A DNA stretch of 64,000 nucleotides from Hymenobacter taeanensis (GTDB taxonomy: Bacteria; Bacteroidota; Bacteroidia; Cytophagales; Hymenobacteraceae): assembly GCF_013137895.1 (NCBI RefSeq), contig NZ_CP053538.1, positions 3,503,001 through 3,567,000 of the forward strand, given 5' to 3'. The position numbers and the translations under genes were made by a program. Below the pieces are notes generated by a model. That model was not told where the DNA came from. It worked only from the letters and a program-made list of their open reading frames with translations, and did no database searches. Positions 17,583 through 26,629 of this stretch are shown here, in pieces; positions within the stretch are counted from its first letter, which is position 1; every line of letters begins with the position of its first letter.

Positions 17583-20561
17583 TTAGATGCCTAAGTTCAA
17601 ACCAAACGTGAACGTGCGGGCGCGGGGGTAAAAGTTGTTGTCGATGCCGCCAAATATCTCAGGATCAAGCCCATTGTACTTGGTGATGAGGAATGCATTC
17701 TGAACAGCAGCCGACAAACGAAGGTTTGCTTTGTCGTTGAAAAGTTTTCCTACGTTGTAACCCAAAGTGATATTCTCGCACCGCAGGAATGAGCCATTCT
17801 CCACATAGTAGTCAGAGAACAACTGCTGGGTGTTGAAACCGGTATTACGAATGTCCGTGGGCAGGTTCAGCAGATAGTTCGTAGAGCCTTGAGCGTTTGA
17901 GAAGTTGCCCAGGTTTGCCGCAATGGAGTTGTACACGTAGTTGCCTACGTTGCCGCGGAGCAGGAACGAGAGGTTGATCTTCTTGTAGGCCACATTAGAA
18001 GAGAAGCCCAGTACGGTACGGGGTGCGGGGTTCTTATAACGGTAGTTGTCGCGCTCGTTGATGATGCCATCGCCGTTCCGATCAACATATACGCCTTCAA
18101 CTGGCCGGCCATTAGAGCCATATACCTGCTGACGTACATAGAACGAGTTGGAAGGGTAGCCTACCGTATTTACCTGGATAGTGCTACCAGTACCGCCGGG
18201 GATGCCACCCGTCAGGTAGCCCTCAAAGCCTTCCTGCTGGTCGCCTAGGTCCGTGATTTTATTCACGTTGTAGGCTGCGTTGAAGTTGAAGTCCCAGTTC
18301 CAAGTTTCTGAGCGAACCGGTGCTACGTTAATGTTGAACTCAAGACCACGGTTACGCAGAGAGCCAACGTTGGCAAACAGTTGGTTGGTTAAGTTAGAGC
18401 CAGCGGGTACGTTAACCAACGAGAGCAGATCAGTAGAAGTGCGCTCGTACGCATCAATAGAACCGGAAATCCGGTTATCCAGGAAACCGTAGTCTAAACC
18501 AGCGTTCCAGGTAGTAGTGGTTTCCCACTGCAGGCCTACGTTGTAACCGGAGGGCCGATAGGTAGTAACACCGTTATACTGTGCGGCAGAGTTACCGATT
18601 ACGTAACGGGGCAGGAAGTCATAAGCACCGCCCACGTCCTGCTGGCCGGTACGGCCCCAGCCAGCACGCAGCTTCAACTCAGAGATGGTGTTGTTATTAG
18701 CCAAGAACTCCTCGCCCTTCAAGCGCCAGCCTAAGCCAACAGCTGGGAAAACACCACTGCGGTTGCCCGAGGCAAAGCGCGACGTGTTGTCGTTCCGTAC
18801 GGTAGCCGTCAGCAGGTAACGATCTTTCACGTTCAGAGTAGTTCTGCCGAAGTACGACAGGAATACCAGCTTAGAATAGTAGCCTGGCACCGTCAGTACA
18901 TCACTTGGGTTAACCAACGTGGTGCGGTCGAAGCGATAAGCCAGGAAGTTGTCACCCTTGTTAACGAAATCCTGGTAGGAGTGACCCGCCTGAATGTCAA
19001 ACTTGGTGCCGCCAAATTGCTTGCTGTAGGCCAGGTAAGCTTCCAGCAGGCGCATATCTTTCTTCTGGTTGTACTGCGTGAACCGGCCTTGGTTCAGGTA
19101 GTTGCCGAAATCAGCCAGATTGGTTACTGTGTTTCCTTCACCGCGCGACACATCCGTAGCCAGGTTCAGGTTTGCCCGCAGTCCTTCTACGCCATGAATC
19201 TTGTAGTCAAACTGAACATTGCCAATCAGGCGCTTTACCTCGCTGGTATTATTGGTGTTGTTCAGGGCAGCCACCGGGTTACCAATGGCTAGGCCTAGCG
19301 GGTTGCCATTAGCCTGCAGGAACTGGAAGTAGCCGCCGTAAGGTGCATAGCGCGACTCATCACCCCGCACTGGCTGGGTGGGGTCAAACAGCACCGCGTT
19401 GCCAATTTGGCTCTGGTCAATGAAGCGGTTGTCTACTTTCGTGCCTTTGACGTTCAGGTCAATGCGCAAATGGTCATCAAACAACACGGGGTTCAGGCTG
19501 ATGGAGCCAGAGTTACGCTTTAATTTGTTGGTGATGACAATGCCTTCCTGATTCAGGTTGCCGTAAGAAACGCGGAACGGCAGCTTGCCCACGCTGCCAA
19601 TGAGGCTAACGTTATTATCGTACGTAGTGGCAGTCCGGAAAATCTCTTCTTGCCAGTTGGTGTTGGCGGAGCCCAGCGTTGCAATCTGCGAGGCTGAGCC
19701 GTTGGCCCGAATGAGTTCGGAGAACTCTTGCGCGCCAAGCACATCGTAGATCTTGGTACGCTTGGCAATGGAGGTCTGCGACGATACGTTTACCGTTAGC
19801 TTTTCGCCCTGCAAGCCTTTCTTGGTAGTGATCAGGATTACCCCGTTTGAAGCGCGGTTACCGTAGATAGCGGTGGCCGAGGCATCTTTCAGTACCGTTA
19901 CGCTCTCAATATCATTTGGGTTGATAAGCGTAAGGGGGTTAGAAGCCCCGGAAATGCCCCCTTTATCTACCGGAACACCATCAATAACGTAAAGCGGGTC
20001 GTTGCTGGCATTAAGGGAGGAGTTACCCCGGATGCGCACATTGGCAGGCGCGCCGGGAGCACCGCCACCGGTGGTAATGCTAACACCGGCAATTTTGCCC
20101 TGCACGAGTTGCTCAGGGTTTGTTACCTGGCCTTGTACAAAGTCTTTCGACTGCACGGTTGCTACTGCACCAGTTACGTCTTGCCGGCGCTGCGTACCAT
20201 AGCCTACTACAACAGCTTCATTAAGCAGGGTAGTGTTCTCTGCCAGAGCAATTGGCGCTACGGTAGTGTTCTGCCCGGAGGTTACCGCAATCGTTTGCCG
20301 GCGGGTAGTGTAACCCACAAACGACGTAACAATTGTGTGCTGCCCGGCAGGTACTCCCTGAATGGAGAAAGTGCCATCGGAGTTGGTAGAGCCGCCAAGG
20401 GTAGTGCCTTCAATCAGAACGGTTACGCCGGGCATCCCTTCGTTTTTCTCGTCTAGGATGCGGCCGCTTACCGTGCCGACCCCCTGTGCAAAGGCGCTGC
20501 TGACGCTAACGCCAGCGCACAATAGCGGAAACCCGAGTTTCGCTAGATAAGGGTGTTTCAT
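17583..20561 (-). CDS. susC: SusC/RagA TonB-linked outer-membrane transporter
   Basis: 992 residues. A signal peptide ending AFAQ is followed by a carboxypeptidase-D regulatory-like domain (GTVSGRILDEKNEGMPGVTVLIEG, residues 28-110), a plug with VVGYGTQRRQDVTGAVATV and IRGNSSLNASNDPLYVIDGVPV, then YGNRASNGVILITTKKG, and a 22-strand-type barrel ending RTFTFGLNLGI. SusC imports oligosaccharides across the outer membrane using TonB. It is the first gene of susC-susD-susE. No anti-sigma or sensor gene lies beside it. The 5' region holds an inverted repeat (20622-20703). Confidence 0.95.
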   Translation of the reverse strand: MKHPYLAKLGFPLLCAGVSVSSAFAQGVGTVSGRILDEKNEGMPGVTVLIEGTTLGGSTNSDGTFSIQGVPAGQHTIVTSFVGYTTRRQTIAVTSGQNTTVAPIALAENTTLLNEAVVVGYGTQRRQDVTGAVATVQSKDFVQGQVTNPEQLVQGKIAGVSITTGGGAPGAPANVRIRGNSSLNASNDPLYVIDGVPVDKGGISGASNPLTLINPNDIESVTVLKDASATAIYGNRASNGVILITTKKGLQGEKLTVNVSSQTSIAKRTKIYDVLGAQEFSELIRANGSASQIATLGSANTNWQEEIFRTATTYDNNVSLIGSVGKLPFRVSYGNLNQEGIVITNKLKRNSGSISLNPVLFDDHLRIDLNVKGTKVDNRFIDQSQIGNAVLFDPTQPVRGDESRYAPYGGYFQFLQANGNPLGLAIGNPVAALNNTNNTSEVKRLIGNVQFDYKIHGVEGLRANLNLATDVSRGEGNTVTNLADFGNYLNQGRFTQYNQKKDMRLLEAYLAYSKQFGGTKFDIQAGHSYQDFVNKGDNFLAYRFDRTTLVNPSDVLTVPGYYSKLVFLSYFGRTTLNVKDRYLLTATVRNDNTSRFASGNRSGVFPAVGLGWRLKGEEFLANNNTISELKLRAGWGRTGQQDVGGAYDFLPRYVIGNSAAQYNGVTTYRPSGYNVGLQWETTTTWNAGLDYGFLDNRISGSIDAYERTSTDLLSLVNVPAGSNLTNQLFANVGSLRNRGLEFNINVAPVRSETWNWDFNFNAAYNVNKITDLGDQQEGFEGYLTGGIPGGTGSTIQVNTVGYPSNSFYVRQQVYGSNGRPVEGVYVDRNGDGIINERDNYRYKNPAPRTVLGFSSNVAYKKINLSFLLRGNVGNYVYNSIAANLGNFSNAQGSTNYLLNLPTDIRNTGFNTQQLFSDYYVENGSFLRCENITLGYNVGKLFNDKANLRLSAAVQNAFLITKYNGLDPEIFGGIDNNFYPRARTFTFGLNLGI

Positions 20562-21516
20562 TGAAAAGAGTTTAGGGGGTTGAAATGGATTTTTCCGGAC
20601 TTGCCGGAGTGGGAATTAGAAGTGACTTCAGACTTCAGGCCCAGAGGCTAGAGTGAGGCCAGCGGTAAAAAATAGAAACCGCACAGTTGAAGTTTGAAGT
20701 CACCCATCCTTTCGGAAACAACGCAAGTTAAAGCGTTGTCAAGGATAAAAACAATGAGCAAATACTTACTCCCGGAATAGCAATAATCGGGCTTAGCTAC
20801 TTGACTTGTTGCTAGTAACTAAAGACTCACTTACTACGCCAGAGGAAATGATACTGCTAAAATCAGATGATAACATATTTTACTGCCTCCTGAGGGAGTA
20901 TGAGTTTCAAAAAGTGACAATCAGTCTTCTAATAAGACAAAAAAATGGGTGTTGTAGCTAAATCAGGCTCTAATACTCTATTAGCAAATTGTGGTGCTGT
21001 ATTGAATAAGGCTTTATTGGGTTATGAGCGGTCATGTTAATCGGGTCATAGTCGTGGTTTAACATTCTATTGAAGTAACAACACCTTTGTAAGGTAATTT
21101 AAGCCTTTTTTCAGGTCAGTTTTCTTCGTTTGGCTGATACGTTTTAGCTAAAATCGGCAATAGGCTGATATCAATAGAGGCGCAACCAGAGTTGTGAAAT
21201 CTTAACTATCGGATGACTTGTTTTTTGCATATATCTTAGTCCGAGTAGAGCGAAGTATCTCTACTCCCAACTTAAACCAAATAGTAGTAACGGTTGGGTT
21301 AGGCATCAGCATTTTCCTGTTGTTTTGAAGCATTCAGAGCCTAGAAACACATAAGCACAGGCAAGATATATTCTAGGAAAAATACAGGTTGTATTTAAGC
21401 AATAAACCAGGGTAAAGTAGGTGGGCTAGGCTTGAACTCTTGATAACCTGTTGGCAGTCTACCGTCTCAGTGGGTGGAGCCCTTACCTTTACAATCACAT
21501 TTCTGCGGCTGCGCTT
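20562..21516. other. Long intergenic region between susC and the esterase gene
   Basis: About 950 bases upstream of two divergent genes. It contains the susC leader inverted repeat (listed separately) and, at about 21243-21266, a hairpin built from GAGTAGA/TCTACTC enclosing GCGAAGTATC, related to the intergenic repeat at 6758. A weak -7-like TATCCTTG on the minus strand lies at 20740-20747. No coding sequence is supported. Confidence 0.5.
20622..20703 (-). repeat. Inverted repeat in the susC 5' leader
   Basis: GTGACTTCAGACTTCA (20622-20637) is complementary to TGAAGTTTGAAGTCAC (20688-20703) at 15 of 16 positions. Between them GCGGT (20662-20666) and ACCGC can form an inner hairpin. Located 60-140 bases upstream of the susC start, it would fold in the mRNA leader if transcription starts upstream. 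Confidence 0.6.
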
Positions 21517-22926
21517 ATGAACTACCTAACTTTATTGGGCCTGTGGTTACTGCTTGCCGCGACTGCCCAGGCTCAAACAATATTGCAGTTAACCCAAGTG
21601 CCTGCGCACACGCCAGTGTCAGACACTCTATACCTGGCGGGCTCTTGTAACGCGTGGCAGCCCGCTAATAAAACCTATGCGTTTGTGCGAACTACCAATG
21701 GGCGCTATCAATGCACGCTACCCGCGACTTTGAAGGGAGACATAGAGTTTAAAATAACACGAGGTAGCTGGAACACGGTGGAAACGGATGCTCAACAGCA
21801 GGATATTGCAAATCGGCACCTGAACGTTAGCAGCGGACCTACCGTGGTGGAATTGCAAGTAGCCAACTGGAAGGATAATGGGGCAGGGGGAGCCCAGAAA
21901 CCCTGCCGAAGTACGGCCCTGAACCCTAATGTGCAGATACTGGCTGCTGACTTTTACATTCCTCAGCTCAAGCGCCAGCGCCGCGTATGGATATACTTAC
22001 CCAATGCATACGTGGCGGATTCTGCGAAGCGGTATCCAGTGCTGTATATGCACGATGGGCAGAACGTTTTTGATGCTTGCACCGGCTTCTCAGGTGAGTG
22101 GGGCGTAGACGAAACTTTAAGTCAATTGCAGCTGCAAGGGCTTGATGCCACCGGCTGCCTGGTAGTGGCTGTTGATAATGGTGGTTCAGAGCGGCTGAAT
22201 GAACTCTCGCCTTGGCGCAACCCTGAATATGGCGGTGGCCAAGGCGAGCAATACGTTGACTTTCTGGTTCAGACTCTCAAGCCCTATATAGATGCGCACT
22301 ACCGGACCCTAACCGGCCGGGAGTTTACTGGTATAGCAGGCAGCAGCATGGGAGGTTTAATTTCCACGTATGCTGCGCTGCAATACCCAGAGGTGTATAG
22401 CAAAGTGGGCGTGTTTTCTCCTGCGTTCTGGTTCGCCAAAGACTCCTTGTTTCAGTACGTAAACCAGCACCCCGCTAAGCCTGCCACCCGGTTTTACTTC
22501 GTAAGTGGCACAACGGAAAGCGAAACCATGGCCCCGTTAATGCAAAAAATGCACGCGGTGCTAGCGGAGCAGGGAGTACCAGCGCAGACCCTGGCCTACA
22601 GTACACCCGCTGATGGTAAGCACGCAGAGTGGTTTTGGAAAAGAGAGTTTGCCGCCGCCTACCAAATGCTTTATCCGGCCGATCAACCCGCTGCTTTAGC
22701 TTGTGGCGTATTCAATAGTGCGGCTCCAGATAAGCTGCGCATTGCGCTGCCCGCAGGAATACGGACTGCGAAGCTGGAGCTACTAGGTGTCGATGGTCAG
22801 CCTCGGCTTCGCAAGAAGGTGCAGGCGGGCAAGGAGGTTTCCGTAGGCCAGTTGAGAAAAGGCCAATATCTGCTGCGGATGTCAGTGGGCAAGCAGAGCA
22901 GCACCCAATTATACTTCAAAGATTAA
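21517..22926 (+). CDS. Secreted CE1-type esterase with N-terminal carbohydrate-binding module
   Basis: 469 residues from ATG 21517, the start of a good signal peptide (MNYLTLLGLWLLLAATAQAQ). Residues about 25-125 resemble a CBM20-type starch-binding module (LYLAGSCNAWQPANKTYAF, FKITRGSWNTVETDA). The catalytic alpha/beta-hydrolase domain of the Esterase D/Fes type follows: YPVLYMHDGQNVFD, and the nucleophile S277 in GSSMGG; the His is probably in DGKHAEWFW. The last ~70 residues (KLRIALPAGIRTAKLELLGVDGQ... QLYFKD) resemble a short sorting-domain-like beta module. It probably removes acyl groups from a polysaccharide. Divergent from susC. Confidence 0.82.
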   Translation: MNYLTLLGLWLLLAATAQAQTILQLTQVPAHTPVSDTLYLAGSCNAWQPANKTYAFVRTTNGRYQCTLPATLKGDIEFKITRGSWNTVETDAQQQDIANRHLNVSSGPTVVELQVANWKDNGAGGAQKPCRSTALNPNVQILAADFYIPQLKRQRRVWIYLPNAYVADSAKRYPVLYMHDGQNVFDACTGFSGEWGVDETLSQLQLQGLDATGCLVVAVDNGGSERLNELSPWRNPEYGGGQGEQYVDFLVQTLKPYIDAHYRTLTGREFTGIAGSSMGGLISTYAALQYPEVYSKVGVFSPAFWFAKDSLFQYVNQHPAKPATRFYFVSGTTESETMAPLMQKMHAVLAEQGVPAQTLAYSTPADGKHAEWFWKREFAAAYQMLYPADQPAALACGVFNSAAPDKLRIALPAGIRTAKLELLGVDGQPRLRKKVQAGKEVSVGQLRKGQYLLRMSVGKQSSTQLYFKD

Positions 22927-23003
22927 ACTTAAATTGGGGTAAAGCTCTCAAGAATTATGGAAGCTGTTTTGCGAAGTTTTCAATTAGAAAACCAAAAAAA
23001 CGC

Positions 23004-23033
23004 TTGTTCCGTAAAAAGCCCGCTGTACATTTG
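23004..23033 (+). promoter_or_regulatory. trp operon promoter
   Basis: TTG (23004-23006), 19 bases, then TACATTTG (23026-23033), a full match to the Bacteroidota -7 element TAnnTTTG at the standard spacing. Transcription should start near 23039-23041, about 20 bases before the leader peptide. Confidence 0.75.
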
Positions 23034-23060
23034 CAGCATTCAACGCTTTAACAATTGGCA

Positions 23061-23138
23061 ATGACTTCTCACATGACTCTGCAAGCTTGGTGGTGGCCCC
23101 TCGGAAATTCCGGACGGGACAGCCTGTGCGTGCGTTAG
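23061..23138 (+). CDS. trpL: trp operon leader peptide
   Basis: A 25-codon reading frame, ATG at 23061 to TAG at 23136-23138, with three consecutive TGG codons at 23088-23096 (residues 10-12, LQAWWWPLG). Trp is the rarest residue, so three in a row just upstream of trpE, with a terminator behind, is the signature of an attenuation leader peptide. A second ATG at 23073 is in frame. The peptide is a sensor of charged tRNA-Trp rather than a working protein. No strong Shine-Dalgarno sequence is seen, as is usual in this phylum. Confidence 0.88.
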   Translation: MTSHMTLQAWWWPLGNSGRDSLCVR

Positions 23139-23203
23139 AGTCAAGTGACAACCTCTTCGCAGCAAATCAACAGAAAGCCCGGCCGCCCCGCCGGGCTTTT
23201 TTT
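23098..23203 (+). promoter_or_regulatory. Transcription attenuator of the trp operon
   Basis: All four classical segments can be drawn. Protector 1:2: CCC 23098-23100 with GGG 23116-23118 and CGG 23102-23104 with CCG 23110-23112. Antiterminator 2:3: CGGACGGG (23111-23118) with CCCGGCCG (23178-23185), seven pairs and one A-G mismatch. Terminator 3:4: 23174-23183 with 23190-23199. A ribosome stalled on the Trp codons (to 23096) covers segment 1 and leaves segment 2 free to pair with 3, permitting read-through into trpE; a ribosome that reaches the stop at 23138 masks segment 2 and the terminator forms. Confidence 0.85.
23174..23203 (+). terminator. Attenuator terminator hairpin
   Basis: 10-bp stem AAAGCCCGGC/GCCGGGCTTT (23174-23183 with 23190-23199), loop of six bases, followed by a T run to 23203. 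It lies 46 bases before the trpE start. Confidence 0.92.
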
Positions 23204-23248
23204 ATTGCCCGGTACATAGCCGCTCCACAACCAGTACTTCGCTCCTGT

Positions 23249-24664
23249 ATGAAATCTTTCCGCTTAACTACCCGCCACCTTCGCGTACTTGCCGACACCG
23301 TAACTCCCGTAGGCCTGTACCTACGGCTGCGCGACCGGTACCCGAACTGCCTGCTGCTGGAAAGCTCCGATTACCACGGCCAGCAGAACGCCTTCAGCTA
23401 CCTCGTCTGCGACCCGTTAGCCCGCTTTGAAGTGCAGCGCGGCGTAGTGAAGCAAACCTTCCCCGACGACTCCGTTACCACCGAAACGCTGGCGGAGCCC
23501 CGGCAGGCCCTGGACCGGTTGCGGGAGTTTGCCAATTGCTTCGAGACGGAAGACCATGGCTTCGACTTCATCACGGGCGGCCTGTTTGGCTATCTGGGCT
23601 ATGAGGCGGTGCAGTACTTCGAGGACCTGACCCTAAACGAAGAGAAGGAAGCCGCGGGGCAGATTCCGGATATCATTTATGGCACCTACCGCTACGTTAT
23701 CGCGCTGAACCACTTCCGCAACGAGCTGTATGTGTTTGAGCACACCTTGGAGGGAGAGGCAGTAGATCAGGATGGCCTGGGCCGGTTGGTGAACCTGATC
23801 CGAAACCCCTCACTGCCGGAGTTTAGCTTCCAGACCAGCGGGCCTGAGCAGACCAACCAGACCGACGAGGAGTTTTTGAAAGTACTGGCCCAGGGGCAGC
23901 AGCACTGCCGCCGCGGCGACGTATTTCAGATTGTGCTCTCGCGCCGCTTTCAGCAGGGCTTTGTGGGGGATGAGTTTAACGTGTACCGGGCACTGCGCTC
24001 CATTAACCCTTCACCGTACCTTTTTTACTTCGACTACGGCAACTTCAAAATCTTCGGCTCTTCGCCCGAGACCCAGCTGTTGATTAAGGGTCGGAAGGCT
24101 AGCTTGTTCCCAATTGCCGGTACATTCCGCCGTACCGGCCACGATGCCGAAGACGCAGCCTTGGCCCAAAAGCTCGCCGACGACCCCAAGGAGAATGCCG
24201 AGCACACCATGCTCGTGGACTTGGCTCGAAACGATTTGGCCCGCCACGGCGATGAGGTAAAGGTGAACACCTTCCGCGAAATCCAGTTCTACTCGCACGT
24301 TATTCACTTGGTAAGTGAAGTAAATGCCACGCTGGCCCCCGAGGCAAATTCCCTGCAGGTTGTGGCCGACACTTTCCCGGCGGGTACGCTGTCGGGCGCA
24401 CCTAAGCACCGCGCCATGCAGCTCATTGATAGCTTGGAGCCCACCGGCCGCGGGTATTACGGCGGGGCCATTGGCCACCTGGGCTTCAACGGCGACTTCA
24501 ACCATGCCATCATGATTCGCTCTTTCCTTAGCACGGCGGGCCAGCTATACTTCCAGGCCGGCGCCGGCGTAGTTGCAGCCTCCGACATCAACTCTGAGCT
24601 AAACGAAGTGCACCATAAACTGGCGGCGTTGCGCAAGGCCCTGAAAGAGGCTGAGCAGGTGTAA
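23249..24664 (+). CDS. trpE: Anthranilate synthase component I
   Basis: 471 residues from ATG 23249 (MKSFRLTTRHLRVLADTVTP); an in-frame extension upstream would run through the attenuator terminator and is rejected. With TrpG it converts chorismate and glutamine to anthranilate. The chorismate-binding domain is complete: DVFQIVLSRRFQQGF, GSSPETQLLIKGRKASLFPIAGTFRR, ENAEHTMLVDLARNDLAR, FPAGTLSGAPKHRAMQLI, GYYGGAIGHLGF, AGAGVVAASDINSE. The N-terminal region contains LLESSDYHG, the Trp-binding-type LLES motif that supports feedback inhibition. First structural gene behind the attenuator. Confidence 0.97.
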   Translation: MKSFRLTTRHLRVLADTVTPVGLYLRLRDRYPNCLLLESSDYHGQQNAFSYLVCDPLARFEVQRGVVKQTFPDDSVTTETLAEPRQALDRLREFANCFETEDHGFDFITGGLFGYLGYEAVQYFEDLTLNEEKEAAGQIPDIIYGTYRYVIALNHFRNELYVFEHTLEGEAVDQDGLGRLVNLIRNPSLPEFSFQTSGPEQTNQTDEEFLKVLAQGQQHCRRGDVFQIVLSRRFQQGFVGDEFNVYRALRSINPSPYLFYFDYGNFKIFGSSPETQLLIKGRKASLFPIAGTFRRTGHDAEDAALAQKLADDPKENAEHTMLVDLARNDLARHGDEVKVNTFREIQFYSHVIHLVSEVNATLAPEANSLQVVADTFPAGTLSGAPKHRAMQLIDSLEPTGRGYYGGAIGHLGFNGDFNHAIMIRSFLSTAGQLYFQAGAGVVAASDINSELNEVHHKLAALRKALKEAEQV

Positions 24665-24766
24665 GAGAGGCTTGGGGTGTAGGGTCTTAAAGTTTGGAAA
24701 ACATGTAATCCTGGCGCCTCCGACCACCAACACCGCTTTATTAAGTATCATACGTTTTGCCTTGCG

Positions 24767-24807
24767 GAAACCTGAAGGGCTGGTGAATAGCCAAATTTCC
24801 AGGTTTC
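24767..24807 (+). repeat. Inverted repeat between trpE and trpG
   Basis: GAAACCTG (24767-24774) pairs with CAGGTTTC (24800-24807), and inside it GGCT (24778-24781) with AGCC (24789-24792). No T run follows, so it is more likely a processing or translation-affecting structure than a terminator. Confidence 0.4.
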
Positions 24808-24835
24808 TAAGCTCCCGAGTTCCTTAGATCCCAAC

Positions 24836-25408
24836 ATGAAAATTCTCGTCATTGACAACTACGACTCCTTCACCTACAACCTCGTGCAAGTGCTGCGGGA
24901 GCTGGGGTATGGAGCTGATACCACCGTCATTCGCAATGATAAGTTGACGCTAGAAGATGTAGAGGCCTACGATGCTGTGCTCTTGTCGCCGGGGCCGGGC
25001 CTGCCTTCGGAAGCGGGGCTAATGCCGGAAGTAATTCGGCGTTACGCACCCACCAAGCGCATGCTGGGCGTGTGCCTGGGCCACCAGGGCATTGCCGAGA
25101 GCTTCGGCGGCGAGTTGTACAATCTGCCCGACGTGCTGCATGGCATTGCCACCGATGCCAGCCTGACTACGAACGAAGAGGACAAGCTATTTCAGGGGCT
25201 GCCGCGGCAGTTTCGGGTAGGGCGCTACCACTCTTGGAGTGTGCAGCCGGAAAGCATGCCCGCCGAGCTGGAAGTAACTGCGCTCGATGCCAATGGGCAG
25301 GTGCTGGCTTTCCGTCACCGGCAGTACGATGTGCGCGGCGTACAATTTCACCCCGAGTCTATTCTAACGGAACACGGGCACCAAATGCTAAAAAACTGGC
25401 TGTCCTGA
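24836..25408 (+). CDS. trpG: Anthranilate synthase glutamine amidotransferase component II
   Basis: 190 residues. Class I glutamine amidotransferase with all catalytic residues: nucleophile C80 in GVCLGHQG, H172 and E174 in FHPES, and the oxyanion loop SPGPGLP. It releases ammonia from glutamine for TrpE. It starts 171 bases after trpE; the gap contains an inverted repeat at 24767-24807. TrpG is a stand-alone protein here, not fused to TrpD as in enteric bacteria. Confidence 0.96.
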   Translation: MKILVIDNYDSFTYNLVQVLRELGYGADTTVIRNDKLTLEDVEAYDAVLLSPGPGLPSEAGLMPEVIRRYAPTKRMLGVCLGHQGIAESFGGELYNLPDVLHGIATDASLTTNEEDKLFQGLPRQFRVGRYHSWSVQPESMPAELEVTALDANGQVLAFRHRQYDVRGVQFHPESILTEHGHQMLKNWLS

Positions 25409-25518
25409 TAGGCAGATAGCCACTAGGCCGCTAGGCCTGTTTAGTGTCACTTGGCATTGCCTAGTTCCTTGCTTCTCTCATTCAACTGCCTCGGTATCCC
25501 ACCGCAGAGGCTCCCCTC

Positions 25519-26511
25519 GTGAAACAGATTCTCAATCAATTATTTGACCAGCAAGCCCTAACGCACGCCGAAGCGCGCGAAGCCATGTACAGCATTGGGC
25601 AGGGGCAGGCTAACCCCTCCGAAATGGCCGCCTTCATGACGGTGTACCGCATGCGCCCCATTACGGTGCCGGAGCTGTCGGGCTTCCGCGATGCGCTGCT
25701 GGACTTGTCGCGCAACCCTGAGCTTGGGACCGATGAGGTAGTGGACATTGTGGGGACCGGCGGCGACGGCAAAGACACGCTCAACATCAGTACGCTGGCT
25801 TGCTTTGTAGTTGCTGGGGCCGGCTACAAAGTAGCCAAGCACGGCAACATTGGCGTCTCTTCGGTGTGTGGCTCCTCAGATGTGCTGGCTAAGCTGGGCG
25901 TTGATTTTGCCGTGCCGAACGATGTACTGAAGCGGCAGCTGGAGCAGGCCAACATTTGCTTTCTGCATGCCCCGTCGTTCCACCCGGCCATGCGCCATGC
26001 CGGGCCGGTGCGCCGCGAGCTGGGGGTGCGCACCTTCTTCAATATTCTGGGGCCGTTGGTGAACCCCGTGCGGCCACGCTACCAGTTGGCCGGCACTTTT
26101 AGTCTTGAGCTGCTGCGGCTGTACCACTATTTGCTCCAGCAAACCCAAACCCAATACGCGGTGGTGCATGCCTTGGATGGCTACGACGAGCTTTCCCTGA
26201 CGGGCGCCGCCAAAGTTGCCTCCGCCGCTGGCGAGCAAATTGTAACGGCCGCCGACTTTGGCCTGGCCGCTACCACCGCCGCCGAGCTGGCCGGGGGCCG
26301 CAACGTAGAAGAGTCGGCGAAGATATTCCTGGACGTGCTGGAAGGGCGGGCCACTACTCCCCAGCGAGCGGTGGTAACGGCCAACGCCGCGCTGGCTATC
26401 CAATGCGTAAAACCTGATTTCAGCTTCGCGGAAGCCTTGGCTGCAGCGCAAGAATCTCTGGACTCGGGCCGGGCCCGGGAATCGCTACGCAACTTGCTAG
26501 CCCAGGCCTGA
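25519..26511 (+). CDS. trpD: Anthranilate phosphoribosyltransferase
   Basis: 330 residues, GTG start at 25519 (MKQILNQLFDQQALTHAEAREAM). It joins anthranilate to PRPP. The PRPP site is clear: GTGGDGKDTLNIST near 81-94, KHGNIGVSSVCGSSDVL near 108-124 and FFNILGPLVNPVRP near 174-187. No closer ATG fits the family start, so GTG is retained. 110 bases downstream of trpG. Confidence 0.96.
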   Translation: MKQILNQLFDQQALTHAEAREAMYSIGQGQANPSEMAAFMTVYRMRPITVPELSGFRDALLDLSRNPELGTDEVVDIVGTGGDGKDTLNISTLACFVVAGAGYKVAKHGNIGVSSVCGSSDVLAKLGVDFAVPNDVLKRQLEQANICFLHAPSFHPAMRHAGPVRRELGVRTFFNILGPLVNPVRPRYQLAGTFSLELLRLYHYLLQQTQTQYAVVHALDGYDELSLTGAAKVASAAGEQIVTAADFGLAATTAAELAGGRNVEESAKIFLDVLEGRATTPQRAVVTANAALAIQCVKPDFSFAEALAAAQESLDSGRARESLRNLLAQA

Positions 26512-26629
26512 AATTCAGTTGTTTTTGCGAAAGCGGAAGCATTCTAGGCCAGTCTTGGTTTGCAACTATACCACGGCGCCGCAATTCTCATTTAAGCCCC
26601 GACTTTGAGCGGGCCATACGTTAGAAATC

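Noticed and set aside
23092..23187. Pairing of GGTGGCC (Trp codons, 23092-23098) with GGCCGCC (23181-23187) as antiterminator
   Set aside because: A ribosome stalled at the Trp codons would cover this segment, giving the wrong regulatory sense; the CGGACGGG pairing fits better.
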